A DNA stretch of 29,943 nt from Sellimonas sp963559135 (GTDB taxonomy: Bacteria > Bacillota > Clostridia > Lachnospirales > Lachnospiraceae), in assembly GCA_963559135.1 (NCBI GenBank), contig CAUWJP010000033.1, positions 1-29,943 of the forward strand, read 5' to 3'. Numbering within the stretch: position 1 is the stretch's first letter; each line of letters starts with the position of its first letter. Positions 1-7,733 of this stretch are shown here, in pieces. Position numbers and translations under genes: made by a program. Under the pieces are notes generated by a model. It did not search any database. It worked only from the letters and a program-made list of their open reading frames with translations, and was not told the DNA's origin.

Positions 1-11
1 CATTTTGAACG

Positions 12-35
12 AAAAGTCCTCTTTTTCCGTAGAGG
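12..35 (-). terminator. Possible terminator after the PrsA-like gene
   Basis: On the minus strand, a few bases past the stop codon, CCTCT pairs with AGAGG across an 8-base loop and is followed by ACTTTT. A second short hairpin (GGCTGT/ACAGCC) overlaps the stop codon itself. The T-run is short, so this would be a weak terminator. Confidence 0.35.
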
Positions 36-38
36 CTG

Positions 39-1181
39 TTATTTCACAGCCCCTTGTGTACTGTCAGTACTATCTGTATTTTCTGATTCCGTGGATTCTC
101 CGCTGTCTGAAGTATCCTCTCCGTCTGTACTTTCTGAAGAATCTTCCGTACTACTGTCTTCAGAGCTGTCCTCTGTCTTCACGGCAACACCCTGTCCGTC
201 AAAGTCAATCTTTTCCCAGACATCTTTGTTTTCCTTGATATCGGTATCTTCTTTCCATCCTTCAAGGATCTCATTGTAACGCTCAGACTCACGCTCTGAG
301 ATGATCTCCTGCTTCTTGCTGTCTGTCGCGCTCTGATCAAATGTGGATGTCACCTTTGCCACATAGTAGCCGGTATCTGTCTCGATCACATCAGTTACCT
401 GTCCTACTTCCAGCTTGTCTGCTGCCTGAATAAGTTCTTCATTCGGAGATGTCGTGCTGGAATCAAAGGTCAGATCCAGTGCAGATTTCTCCTGATCCTC
501 TGCCGCCTGGCTAAAATCTGTTCCTCCATTTACCGCGCTTAAAAATGCGTCCGCTTTCTGCTTAGCCTCTTCCTTTGTGTCAGAAGTGCTTTCGGAATCA
601 CTTTCCGTAGACTCCTCTGTATCAGAGTAGGTAAATGCTACATACTGCATCGCTTTCTGAGCCGCTTCCTCATCGGAAACATTCCGGTCCACATCTTTTA
701 ACATTTCAGTCTGTACTTTCTGCTGGATTGTAAAGAGTTCCAGAACTTCCTTTACTGTCTCCTTGTCTCCGGAAATCACATCCCGAACATCTGCGTCATT
801 TGCCTCTATAAACTGATCCGCAACATCTTCGATCGACTGCTTTTCCTCATCTGTCAGCGTCACACTATAATCTTCCGCGTGTGCATTGACCAGATAGAGT
901 TCTTCCAGAGACTGCATGATCGTCTCCTTGGCTGATTCCTCGTAAGTCGTGCCTTCCTCAACCTGAGTCGTCCACATATCTTCTCCCAACATGGAACCAT
1001 AATATGTCTCATACATTGCCTGCTGATATCTTGCAAAGAAATTTGCCACATTTCCTTTAATCTCTGTATCTCCTACGGTCGCAACAACATCGCTGTCCTC
1101 AATCGTCTGTTGTCCGCAGCCTGCCATTGTTCCTGCTGCCACAGCGGCAGTCAAAAGGACTACTGCCAAACGCTTTTTCAT
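39..1181 (-). CDS. prsA: PrsA-like peptidyl-prolyl isomerase lipoprotein
   Basis: This 380-aa protein is probably an extracytoplasmic foldase, anchored by lipid to the outer face of the membrane, that helps secreted proteins fold. The N-terminus is a lipoprotein signal: MKKR, a hydrophobic Ala/Val stretch, then a lipobox ending at Cys22 (MAGC). Residues about 60-170 resemble the SurA/trigger-type N-terminal helical domain. Residues about 205-310 have the parvulin pattern (LDLTFDSSTTSPNEELIQAA, later VIETDTGYYVAKV), but the typical catalytic core is weakly conserved. The last 45 residues are an acidic Ser/Glu/Asp/Thr tail, probably disordered. It lies 29 bp downstream of mfd with its own AAGGAGG site, so it may be co-transcribed with mfd. 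The family call is good; the exact orthology to PrsA is less sure. Confidence 0.8.
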   Translation of the reverse strand: MKKRLAVVLLTAAVAAGTMAGCGQQTIEDSDVVATVGDTEIKGNVANFFARYQQAMYETYYGSMLGEDMWTTQVEEGTTYEESAKETIMQSLEELYLVNAHAEDYSVTLTDEEKQSIEDVADQFIEANDADVRDVISGDKETVKEVLELFTIQQKVQTEMLKDVDRNVSDEEAAQKAMQYVAFTYSDTEESTESDSESTSDTKEEAKQKADAFLSAVNGGTDFSQAAEDQEKSALDLTFDSSTTSPNEELIQAADKLEVGQVTDVIETDTGYYVAKVTSTFDQSATDSKKQEIISERESERYNEILEGWKEDTDIKENKDVWEKIDFDGQGVAVKTEDSSEDSSTEDSSESTDGEDTSDSGESTESENTDSTDSTQGAVK

Positions 1182-1210
1182 ACTGCCAAAAGCCTCCTTC
1201 GTATTTCTAA

Positions 1211-4200
1211 CTACCCTATTATATCCGTTTTTCCCTGGACAATCAATGTTTTTATATCATTTAACATATTTTTCACTACTTCCAAAATATCCGGGTCTTT
1301 TTCTTTCCGGTTACGCTTTTTCTGCTCATAAAGAAAATATGGAGGAGTATCATTCTTAAAAATCAGTTCTCCCTTTCTTCGCTCCAGAAGTTTCGGGATC
1401 TCCTCGGCACGCACCTTTGCCCGCTCATACATGGTGATCTTCAGTGACTGACCTTTCTGCTCAATCGAAGTCACATATACGGAATGCGCAAAGGCCTTCA
1501 GTCTTGCAATCATGATCAGCTTCTGCACCTTTTTCGGGATGTCTCCGAACCGGTCAATCAGCTCTTCCATCATGTCATCCATCTCTTCCTCGGTCTCAAT
1601 CAACGCGATCCGCTTGTAGATATCCAACTTCTGATATTCATCAGGAATATAGAAAGCCGGAATAAATGCATCCACATTCAGGTCGACCGTCGTTGTAAAG
1701 CTTTCCACTTCTTCCTCGGAATTTCCCTGTTTCATGCTCTTGACTGCCTCATTAAGCATCTTACAGTAGAGGTCATATCCGACCGCCTCCATATGGCCGT
1801 GCTGTGCTTCTCCAAGCAGATTTCCTGCTCCCCGGATCTCCAGATCCCGCATGGCAATCTTAAATCCGGATCCAAGATCCGTAAATTCACGGATTGCTGC
1901 AAGCCGCTTTTCCGCAACCTCTCTGAGCAACCGGTCTCTCCGGTAGAGAAGGAAGGCATAGGCCATCCGATTGGACCGCCCGACTCTTCCTCTCAGCTGA
2001 TAAAGCTGGGAGAGCCCCAATTTATCCGCATCATGGATAATCATCGTATTGGCATTGGAAATATCCAGACCGGTTTCAATAATAGTCGTGGAGACAAGTA
2101 CATCGATATCTCCGTTGATAAAATCATACATGATCCGCTCGAGTTGATGTTCCCGCATCTGTCCATGGGCATACGCAACATTTGCCTCCGGCACAAGGCT
2201 CTGAACTCTGGCTGTAATCTCCGCGATATCCTTCACTTTATTATAGACATAGTAAACCTGTCCCTGCCTGGAAAGTTCTCTTACGATTGCTTCCCTTACC
2301 ATCTCATCCTGATATTCCATAACATAGGTCTGGATCGGCATCCGGTCCATCGGTGCCTCCTCCAGTACACTCATATCCCGGATCCCAATCAGACTCATAT
2401 GAAGAGTTCTTGGGATCGGAGTAGCCGTCAGTGTCAGGACATCCACGTTTTCCCGCAGTTTTTTGATCTTTTCCTTATGCTGTACTCCAAACCGCTGCTC
2501 CTCATCGATAATAAGAAGTCCCAGATCTTTGAAGCAGACGTCCTGGCTTAAAATCCGGTGGGTACCTACCAGAATGTCCACCTGGCCTTTTTTCAGGTCT
2601 TCCAGCGTCTTCTTCTGCTGGGACGGGGTACGGAAACGGCACATCAGATCCACCCGCACCGGGAAGTCCTTCATTCGTTGAACGAGTGTATTGTAATGCT
2701 GCTGCGCCAGAATGGTGGTAGGCACAAGAAATGCCACCTGCTTATTTTCCTGCACCGCCTTAAAGGCCGCCCGGATTGCCACCTCGGTTTTTCCAAACCC
2801 AACATCCCCGCAAATCAGGCGATCCATGATCTTATGGCTTTCCATATCTCTTTTTGTCTCTTCGATCGCTGCTGCCTGGTCGTCTGTCTCCTCAAACGGA
2901 AACATCTCTTCAAACTCCTTCTGCCACACCGTATCCGGCTCATAGGCATAGCCTTCCTTTTCCTGTCGCGCCGCATAGAGTTCCACCAGGTCTCTCGCAA
3001 TCACCTGTACCGCTTTGCGGACTCTTGTCTTGGTATGCTCCCAGTCCTGTCCGCCCAGACGGTTGAGTTTTGGTTTCTTCGCATCTGCGGATGCGTATTT
3101 CTGGATCAGATCCATCTGCGTAGCCGGAATGTAAAGATTTCCTCCTCCTGCATAGGAGATCTTCAGATAATCTTTCTCGATCCGGTCTACCTCGATTTTT
3201 TCGATTCCTTGATAAATTCCAAGTCCATGGTTTTCATGTACTACATAATCCCCTGGCTTTAAGTCGGTAAAGCTCTGGATCTTTTCTCCTTCGTAGATCC
3301 TTCTGCGCTTCTTTTTCTTCTTTTTCCCGAAAATATCGGTCTCCGAAATGACGGTAAACTTCAACATCGGGTACTCATATCCTACCGCCACGTGGCCGTA
3401 GGATACAAGAATCTCTCCCGGCTTTACCAGTCTTTGGGGATCTTCATCATAAAAACTGTTCAGATCATAGTCTCTGAGATCTTCTGCAAGCCTTCTCGCC
3501 CTTGTCCGTGAACCTGAAAGCAGAATGACCCTATAGCCGTTTCGCTTCAGCCTTTTTAAGTCTCTCGTCAACACTTCAAAGCTGCTGTTGTACGGATTCA
3601 CGTTTTTAGCCAGAATACTGTATACATCCCGAACCTGAAACTCTTTTAATTTCCCCTCCAGCGCCGTAAAACCAATGCTGTAATACTGGTTGAGCAAGCC
3701 TGTGATCTCATGAACAGGAAAGATCCGGATATCTTTTTCTCCTTCCGTAAGCTTTTCTTCTTCCTCTCTGCGCTCCCTGGCCTGTCGGACTTCCTCCTCG
3801 ATGATCTCTCCCCGTTCATAAAGTCTTGCCGGCTCATCCAAAAACAAAAGCGTCTCTTCCGGGCGGAAATAGTGTAGGAAAGAAACTTCCTCCTTCTCAT
3901 CTGCCTCATCCCGCGCCGGGTACACTGTGATCTCCTCCCTGTTTTCTATGGACCGCTGCGTCTGTGCATCGAATGTCCGGATCGAATCAATCTCATCGTC
4001 CCAGAATTCGATCCTCACCGGCATCTCCTCTGTCAAAGGAAAGATATCAACAATTCCTCCTCTCACCGCAAACTGTCCCGGTCCTTCGATCTGCACTTCC
4101 CTGTCGTATCCCATTGCGGACAGTCTTTGAACAAGTTCTTCCAGATCCGCCGTGTCTCCCGTGCAAACAGAAAAAACTTCCTGATCGATCTTTAAGGGTG

Positions 4201-4582
4201 GACGTACTCCGTCCATCAGCGCCTCTATCGTCGTTATGACCGTAACTTTTTCCTCTTCTTTCAGCGCTCGGAATACTTCCATCCGCTGTTTGACCAGATA
4301 TTTTCCCCGTATATCTGCCCGGTAAAACAGGAAGTCCTTCGCCGGATAGAACAATACTTCCCCATCCAGAAACTGATATTCCTCAAGAACTTCTTTTGCC
4401 TTCTCCTCATCCGCCAGAATATAAAGAACTCTCCGGCTGTCCCCAGAAAGAGCATACGCAAGATGGCTTTTCTGTGAACCGGTACTTCCGGCGATCTGAA
4501 TCATCCCTTTTCCCCGGTATTTTGTCTTTTGAATTGTCTCAAACTCCGCAAGCTCCAAAAGAGGTTCCGTAAAAGCCTTCAT
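1211..4582 (-). CDS. mfd: Transcription-repair coupling factor Mfd
   Basis: Mfd is an ATP-driven DNA translocase that removes stalled RNA polymerase at lesions and recruits UvrA. At 1123 aa it is close to the family length. In order it has a UvrB-like N-terminal module (about 1-330), a very basic linker with a run of Lys and Arg near residue 420, the RNA polymerase interaction domain (GDYVVHENHGLGIY near 450), then helicase domains with Walker A GDVGFGKTE near 594, the DEEQ box near 693 (LLIIDEEQRFGVQHK) and TATPIPRTLHMSL. The second helicase lobe has QLRGRVGRS, and the TRCF C-terminal domain follows. The ATG at 4582 has AAGGAG 9 bp upstream. It lies 18 bp after pth, the usual pth-mfd pairing. 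Confidence 0.97.
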   Translation of the reverse strand: MKAFTEPLLELAEFETIQKTKYRGKGMIQIAGSTGSQKSHLAYALSGDSRRVLYILADEEKAKEVLEEYQFLDGEVLFYPAKDFLFYRADIRGKYLVKQRMEVFRALKEEEKVTVITTIEALMDGVRPPLKIDQEVFSVCTGDTADLEELVQRLSAMGYDREVQIEGPGQFAVRGGIVDIFPLTEEMPVRIEFWDDEIDSIRTFDAQTQRSIENREEITVYPARDEADEKEEVSFLHYFRPEETLLFLDEPARLYERGEIIEEEVRQARERREEEEKLTEGEKDIRIFPVHEITGLLNQYYSIGFTALEGKLKEFQVRDVYSILAKNVNPYNSSFEVLTRDLKRLKRNGYRVILLSGSRTRARRLAEDLRDYDLNSFYDEDPQRLVKPGEILVSYGHVAVGYEYPMLKFTVISETDIFGKKKKKKRRRIYEGEKIQSFTDLKPGDYVVHENHGLGIYQGIEKIEVDRIEKDYLKISYAGGGNLYIPATQMDLIQKYASADAKKPKLNRLGGQDWEHTKTRVRKAVQVIARDLVELYAARQEKEGYAYEPDTVWQKEFEEMFPFEETDDQAAAIEETKRDMESHKIMDRLICGDVGFGKTEVAIRAAFKAVQENKQVAFLVPTTILAQQHYNTLVQRMKDFPVRVDLMCRFRTPSQQKKTLEDLKKGQVDILVGTHRILSQDVCFKDLGLLIIDEEQRFGVQHKEKIKKLRENVDVLTLTATPIPRTLHMSLIGIRDMSVLEEAPMDRMPIQTYVMEYQDEMVREAIVRELSRQGQVYYVYNKVKDIAEITARVQSLVPEANVAYAHGQMREHQLERIMYDFINGDIDVLVSTTIIETGLDISNANTMIIHDADKLGLSQLYQLRGRVGRSNRMAYAFLLYRRDRLLREVAEKRLAAIREFTDLGSGFKIAMRDLEIRGAGNLLGEAQHGHMEAVGYDLYCKMLNEAVKSMKQGNSEEEVESFTTTVDLNVDAFIPAFYIPDEYQKLDIYKRIALIETEEEMDDMMEELIDRFGDIPKKVQKLIMIARLKAFAHSVYVTSIEQKGQSLKITMYERAKVRAEEIPKLLERRKGELIFKNDTPPYFLYEQKKRNRKEKDPDILEVVKNMLNDIKTLIVQGKTDIIG

Positions 4583-4600
4583 TGTGTTCTTCTCCTTCCA

Positions 4601-5170
4601 TCAACCTTTCCTGTTAAACTGATTCATCGCTTCGTCGATTTCTCCTAATCCAGCCATTTTGACGGCCTGTACCGCCTTTCCGTATGCCTCTTCCATCTTC
4701 TCTTTTTCTTCCTTCGAGAAATGGCCCAGCACATAATCCGCCAGATCATAGCCCTTTGGCTTTTCCCCTACTCCGACCTTTACACGCATGAACACATCAT
4801 GTCCAAGATGGGAAATGATATTCTTAATTCCGTTGTGTCCACCGGCACTTCCTTTTTTCCGGATCCGAAGCTGCCCTACATCCAGGCTGATATCATCAAA
4901 AATGACGATCAACTCCGTAGTCTCGTCCACCTTATAATAATCTACCAGTTCCCGGATACTTTCCCCGCTTAAATTCATAAATGTCTGGGGCTTTGCAAGA
5001 ATCACCTTGACACCGTCAATGACTCCTTTTCCGATCAACGCCCGGTGCTTCCTTGTATCAACTGCTATATGGTATTCTTCCGAAATTCTGTCTATGACAT
5101 CAAAACCGACGTTGTGCCGTGTTCCTTCGTACTTTGATCCCGGATTTCCTAATCCTGCGATAATAAACAT
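4601..5170 (-). CDS. pth: Peptidyl-tRNA hydrolase
   Basis: Pth cleaves the ester bond of peptidyl-tRNAs that drop off ribosomes, recycling tRNA in the cytoplasm. The protein is 189 aa, normal for the family. The signature GLGNPGSKYEGTRHNVGFD is at the N-terminus, with the expected active-site residues Asn9, His19 (catalytic), Asp92 (in IFDDISLDVG) and Asn113 (in GGHNGIKN). GAGAGG precedes the ATG at 5170. It is first in a pth-mfd-prsA-like run and has its own sigma-A promoter about 35 bp upstream. Confidence 0.97.
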   Translation of the reverse strand: MFIIAGLGNPGSKYEGTRHNVGFDVIDRISEEYHIAVDTRKHRALIGKGVIDGVKVILAKPQTFMNLSGESIRELVDYYKVDETTELIVIFDDISLDVGQLRIRKKGSAGGHNGIKNIISHLGHDVFMRVKVGVGEKPKGYDLADYVLGHFSKEEKEKMEEAYGKAVQAVKMAGLGEIDEAMNQFNRKG

Positions 5171-5202
5171 ACGTCTCTACCTCTCTTTTTTCGTATTTTT
5201 TT

Positions 5203-5231
5203 ATTCTACCGCAAAAAGCCGCGTTTGGCAA
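5203..5231 (-). promoter_or_regulatory. Sigma-A promoter for pth-mfd
   Basis: On the minus strand, TTGCCA (-35) and TAGAAT (-10) are separated by exactly 17 bp, each hexamer one base from consensus. The -10 lies 32 bp upstream of the pth start. The nearby GCGTT/AACGC dyad overlaps the -35 element. Confidence 0.65.
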
Positions 5232-5329
5232 CGCCGCATAATTTTTCCCATTGTTACATATATATTATAAAGACAAAATCCCGTAGTGCTGCAGGATTTC
5301 ATCTTTACTGAAAGGAGGCCTTTTCACTT

Positions 5330-5761
5330 ATGAGTTCCAAAACCAAAATCGTCGTATTTCACATGAAGGAAATTATCTATACCGCCATTTTTGCAGCCCT
5401 TGGTATCCTTCTTGTGCTGCTGCTTCTTTTTATGTTCCTTCCGGATCATTCTGGCAAAAAGCAGACATCCAAGGAATACACTCCCGGCGTCTACACCGCC
5501 AGCATGACGCTGAATAATACACCGCTGGAGGTTGAAGTATCAGTCGACAAAAATCATATCAATTCCATCCGTTTTTCCAATCTGGATGAAAGCGTGGAAA
5601 CCATGTATCCTCTCGTCCAGCCTGCCATGGAAGAGATTGCCGGACAGATTATCGAGACACAGTCGGCCGATCAGATCGAAGCCGGAGAGGACCATTCCTA
5701 TACATCCAACCTGATTCTTGACACCATCCAGAAAGCGCTGAAAAAAGCCGAGGCAGACTGA
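5330..5761 (+). CDS. Membrane-anchored FMN-binding-like protein
   Basis: This 143-aa protein has one N-terminal membrane segment (about residues 15-37) and then an extracytoplasmic domain. The domain follows the FMN_bind pattern: YTPGVYTASM, an alternating strand (LEVEVSVDKNHINSIRF), then a C-terminal EDHSYTSNLILDTIQKAL. In flavinylated members the last motif is SGAT.TS, with FMN bound covalently to Thr; here the equivalent residue appears to be Ser in HSYTS, so covalent flavin is uncertain. The ATG follows AAAGGAGG at a rather long 11-bp spacing. It is a single gene, divergent from pth and convergent with the small acidic protein, so no operon partner helps. The fold assignment is inference; the function is unknown. 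Confidence 0.7.
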   Translation: MSSKTKIVVFHMKEIIYTAIFAALGILLVLLLLFMFLPDHSGKKQTSKEYTPGVYTASMTLNNTPLEVEVSVDKNHINSIRFSNLDESVETMYPLVQPAMEEIAGQIIETQSADQIEAGEDHSYTSNLILDTIQKALKKAEAD

Positions 5762-5779
5762 TATGCTGCCCCGGCTTTT
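5743..5779. terminator. Bidirectional terminator between convergent genes
   Basis: AAAAGCCG-A-GGCAG pairs with CTGCC-C-CGGCTTTT around a 9-base loop, giving a long GC-rich stem flanked by A-runs on one side and T-runs on the other. It can therefore end transcription in both directions. The stop codon of the plus-strand gene (5759-5761) lies in the loop. Confidence 0.8.
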
Positions 5780-5781
5780 CC

Positions 5782-6045
5782 TTATCCTTCCACAACCAGG
5801 TACTGTCCTCCCGGAAGTGAGAACACCTCTGATGCATCTTCAATTTCCTGCATCGTCATGCCGTCCACATCCGCTCCAGACTCTTCCAGGTATTCCTTTA
5901 CCTCTTCAAGTGAATCCAGCACAACCGCCATGCAGTCCTCAAGGAACGCCTCTGCCTCTTCCGGTGTCTCGGCAACCGGCTCATCAAAAAGCTGAGACTG
6001 TTCTCTTAAGAACACTTCGATACACTCTTCACTAAATCCGTTCAT
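5782..6045 (-). CDS. Small acidic conserved protein of unknown function
   Basis: This 87-aa, strongly acidic, soluble protein begins MNGFSEECIE and ends LPGGQYLVVEG. It is rich in Glu and predicted helices, with no signal peptide or membrane segment. I do not recognise a characterised family. The ATG at 6045 is chosen because AGGAGG lies 7 bp before it; a longer frame from GTG at 6060 would read through that ribosome site. Its start overlaps the 3' end of the HAD phosphatase by 14 bp, so the two are translationally coupled and share a transcript ending at the bidirectional terminator. Confidence 0.7.
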   Translation of the reverse strand: MNGFSEECIEVFLREQSQLFDEPVAETPEEAEAFLEDCMAVVLDSLEEVKEYLEESGADVDGMTMQEIEDASEVFSLPGGQYLVVEG

Positions 6046-6721
6046 TTTTTTCCTCCTCACTTTTGGTATTATTTACGATCACGGTCAATTCTTTTGGATG
6101 ATCAATAATCACATCCGCTCCCGTCTCCTGCAGGACCTCTTTTGACCGGAATCCCCAGCTGACACCGACGGTCTTTACCCCGGCATTTTTTCCGGTATGC
6201 ATATCTACGTCCGAATCACCGATATAGACACATTCTTCCCTGCTTACCCCTGCCTTTTCCATAATCGCAAAGACAGCAGCCGGATCCGGTTTTCTTGGGA
6301 TCTCTTCCTTTTGTCCCTGTACATATTCAAATAACTCATCTCCGAAAAAAGTATGGATCACATTCCTTGCCTGTCCATCCGGCTTATTAGAAAGCACTGC
6401 CAGATAAATTCCTTTTTCTTTGAGTTCTTTTAACATCTCTTCAATACCGTCGTACGGCTTTACATGATATGTGCAGTTTTCGGCAAATACCCGTCCATAG
6501 ATCTCCATAGCCTCCTCAATCCGCACAAGCTCTTCATCTCCACACGTCTTTAATGTCCTCTCCATAAGCTTTCTGGCGCCACTTCCCACAAACTCCCGGC
6601 ACTGATCCAGGGTGATCACAGGAAGTCCCATTTCTTCCAGAGTCAGATTCACCGAACGTGTCATGGACTCCAATGTATCTGTCAACGTTCCATCCAGGTC
6701 AAAAATACAAGCCTTATACAT
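6032..6721 (-). CDS. HAD-family phosphatase, phosphoglycolate phosphatase-like
   Basis: This 229-aa cytoplasmic HAD hydrolase has all four motifs: DLDGT with nucleophile Asp8 and acid/base Asp10, VLSNKPD (motif II), Lys in PRKPDPAAVF (motif III) and IGDSDVDMHTGKNAG (motif IV, Mg-binding Asp). A helical cap domain sits between motifs I and II, as in the Gph/PpaX subfamily, so small phosphate esters such as 2-phosphoglycolate are likely substrates; the exact one cannot be read from sequence. The ribosome site before the ATG at 6721 is weak (GGGGCGAAGAAA). It overlaps the next gene by 14 bp. Confidence 0.85.
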   Translation of the reverse strand: MYKACIFDLDGTLTDTLESMTRSVNLTLEEMGLPVITLDQCREFVGSGARKLMERTLKTCGDEELVRIEEAMEIYGRVFAENCTYHVKPYDGIEEMLKELKEKGIYLAVLSNKPDGQARNVIHTFFGDELFEYVQGQKEEIPRKPDPAAVFAIMEKAGVSREECVYIGDSDVDMHTGKNAGVKTVGVSWGFRSKEVLQETGADVIIDHPKELTVIVNNTKSEEEKNERI

Positions 6722-6792
6722 TTTCTTCGCCCCATTCTTTTCTTAGTACTTTCTACACGTATAGCATAATATATGCCTGACAAAATTTCAAC

Positions 6793-6818
6793 AAAAAAAG
6801 AACGCCAAACAGGCGTCC
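6793..6818 (-). terminator. Intrinsic terminator after sigG
   Basis: On the minus strand GGACGCC and GGCGTTC form a 7-bp stem (one G-U) with a 5-base loop, followed by TTTTTTT. It lies 8 bp past the sigG stop codon. Confidence 0.85.
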
Positions 6819-6825
6819 TTTTCTA

Positions 6826-7602
6826 TTAATCCAGATACTGGCGCATCAGGCGAAGTGCATTTTTTTCAAGTCTGCTTACCTGCGCCTGGGAAATATTCAC
6901 TTCCTTTGCCACCTCCATCTGGGTTTTCCCCTCGAAAAACCGGAGACGGATAATATATTTTTCCCTTTCATTCAGATGTTCCATCGCCGCCTGCAAAGAC
7001 AGGTCTTCAATCCAACGCTCTTCTTTGTTCTTTTTATCACTGATCTGATCCATCACATACAGCGCATCTCCACTATCGTTGTAGACCGGCTCGTTTAAAC
7101 TGACGGGAGCCTGGATAGCATCCAGCGCAAAAACGATATCCTCTTTTGCGATCCCGATTTCTTCGGAAATCTCCTGAACGGTCGGTTCTCTTAAATTCTT
7201 TTTGACATAATTTTCCTTCGCGTAGATCGCCTTGTATGCTGTATCCCGCAACGACCTGCTGACACGGATGGAATTATTATCCCGCATGTATCTTCGTATT
7301 TCTCCTATGATCATCGGCACCGCATAAGTAGAGAACCGGACGTCCAGTTCCGTATTAAAATTGTTAACTGCCTTAATCAGACCGATGCAGCCAATCTGAA
7401 AGAGATCATCCGGATTTTCATTGCTCCCCGCAAACCGCTTGATCACGCTGAGCACCAGTCTCAAATTTCCCTTAATGTACTTTTCTTTTGCCTCCTCGTC
7501 GCCTTCTTTGATCCGGGCAAACAGTTCCTCTTTTTCTTCCTCTTTCAAGAGCGGAAGTTTTGCAGTGTTCACTCCGCATATTTCTACTTTATTTAATGCC
7601 AT
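6826..7602 (-). CDS. sigG: Late forespore sigma factor SigG
   Basis: Sigma-G directs RNA polymerase to late forespore genes after engulfment. The 258-aa protein starts MALNKVEICGVNTAKLPLL, the SigG-specific N-terminus that carries the NKVEICGV motif known to matter for anti-sigma CsfB binding. Region 2 contains DLFQIGCIGLIKAVNNF and STYAVPMIIGEIRRYMRDN. Region 3 (VQEISEEIGIAKEDIVFALD) and region 4 with its helix-turn-helix (EGKTQMEVAKEVNISQAQVS) follow. The ATG at 7602 is preferred because AGGAGG precedes it at 7 bp; the GTG at 7620 is upstream of that site. It is separated from sigE by a metallo-RNase gene, and its own forespore-type promoter lies upstream. Confidence 0.96.
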   Translation of the reverse strand: MALNKVEICGVNTAKLPLLKEEEKEELFARIKEGDEEAKEKYIKGNLRLVLSVIKRFAGSNENPDDLFQIGCIGLIKAVNNFNTELDVRFSTYAVPMIIGEIRRYMRDNNSIRVSRSLRDTAYKAIYAKENYVKKNLREPTVQEISEEIGIAKEDIVFALDAIQAPVSLNEPVYNDSGDALYVMDQISDKKNKEERWIEDLSLQAAMEHLNEREKYIIRLRFFEGKTQMEVAKEVNISQAQVSRLEKNALRLMRQYLD

Positions 7603-7643
7603 CGTACATCCTCCTGTCACGGCAACTCTGCCTTTCTAACAGA

Positions 7644-7673
7644 AATCATGCACATCCCGGCATCCTCTTATTC
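7644..7673 (-). promoter_or_regulatory. Sigma-F/sigma-G promoter of sigG
   Basis: On the minus strand GAATA (-35) and CATGATT (-10) are 18 bp apart, matching the sigma-G pattern GMATR-18-CATNMTA at all but the last base. Family knowledge: sigG is transcribed first by sigma-F and then by itself. The -10 lies about 42 bp before the chosen start. Confidence 0.65.
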
Positions 7674-7733
7674 AGTATGGAAAAAAATAAAAAAACTTTT
7701 AGCCCTTGACAATTCGCCTCTTTTTAAATGATC

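Noticed and set aside
39..190. Ser/Glu/Asp-rich tail of the PrsA-like protein as a DNA repeat
   Set aside because: Codons vary and there is no fixed period; it is amino-acid bias only.
5220..5240. GCGTT/AACGC hairpin upstream of pth as a terminator
   Set aside because: It overlaps a better explanation, the -35 of the pth promoter, and its stem is only five pairs.
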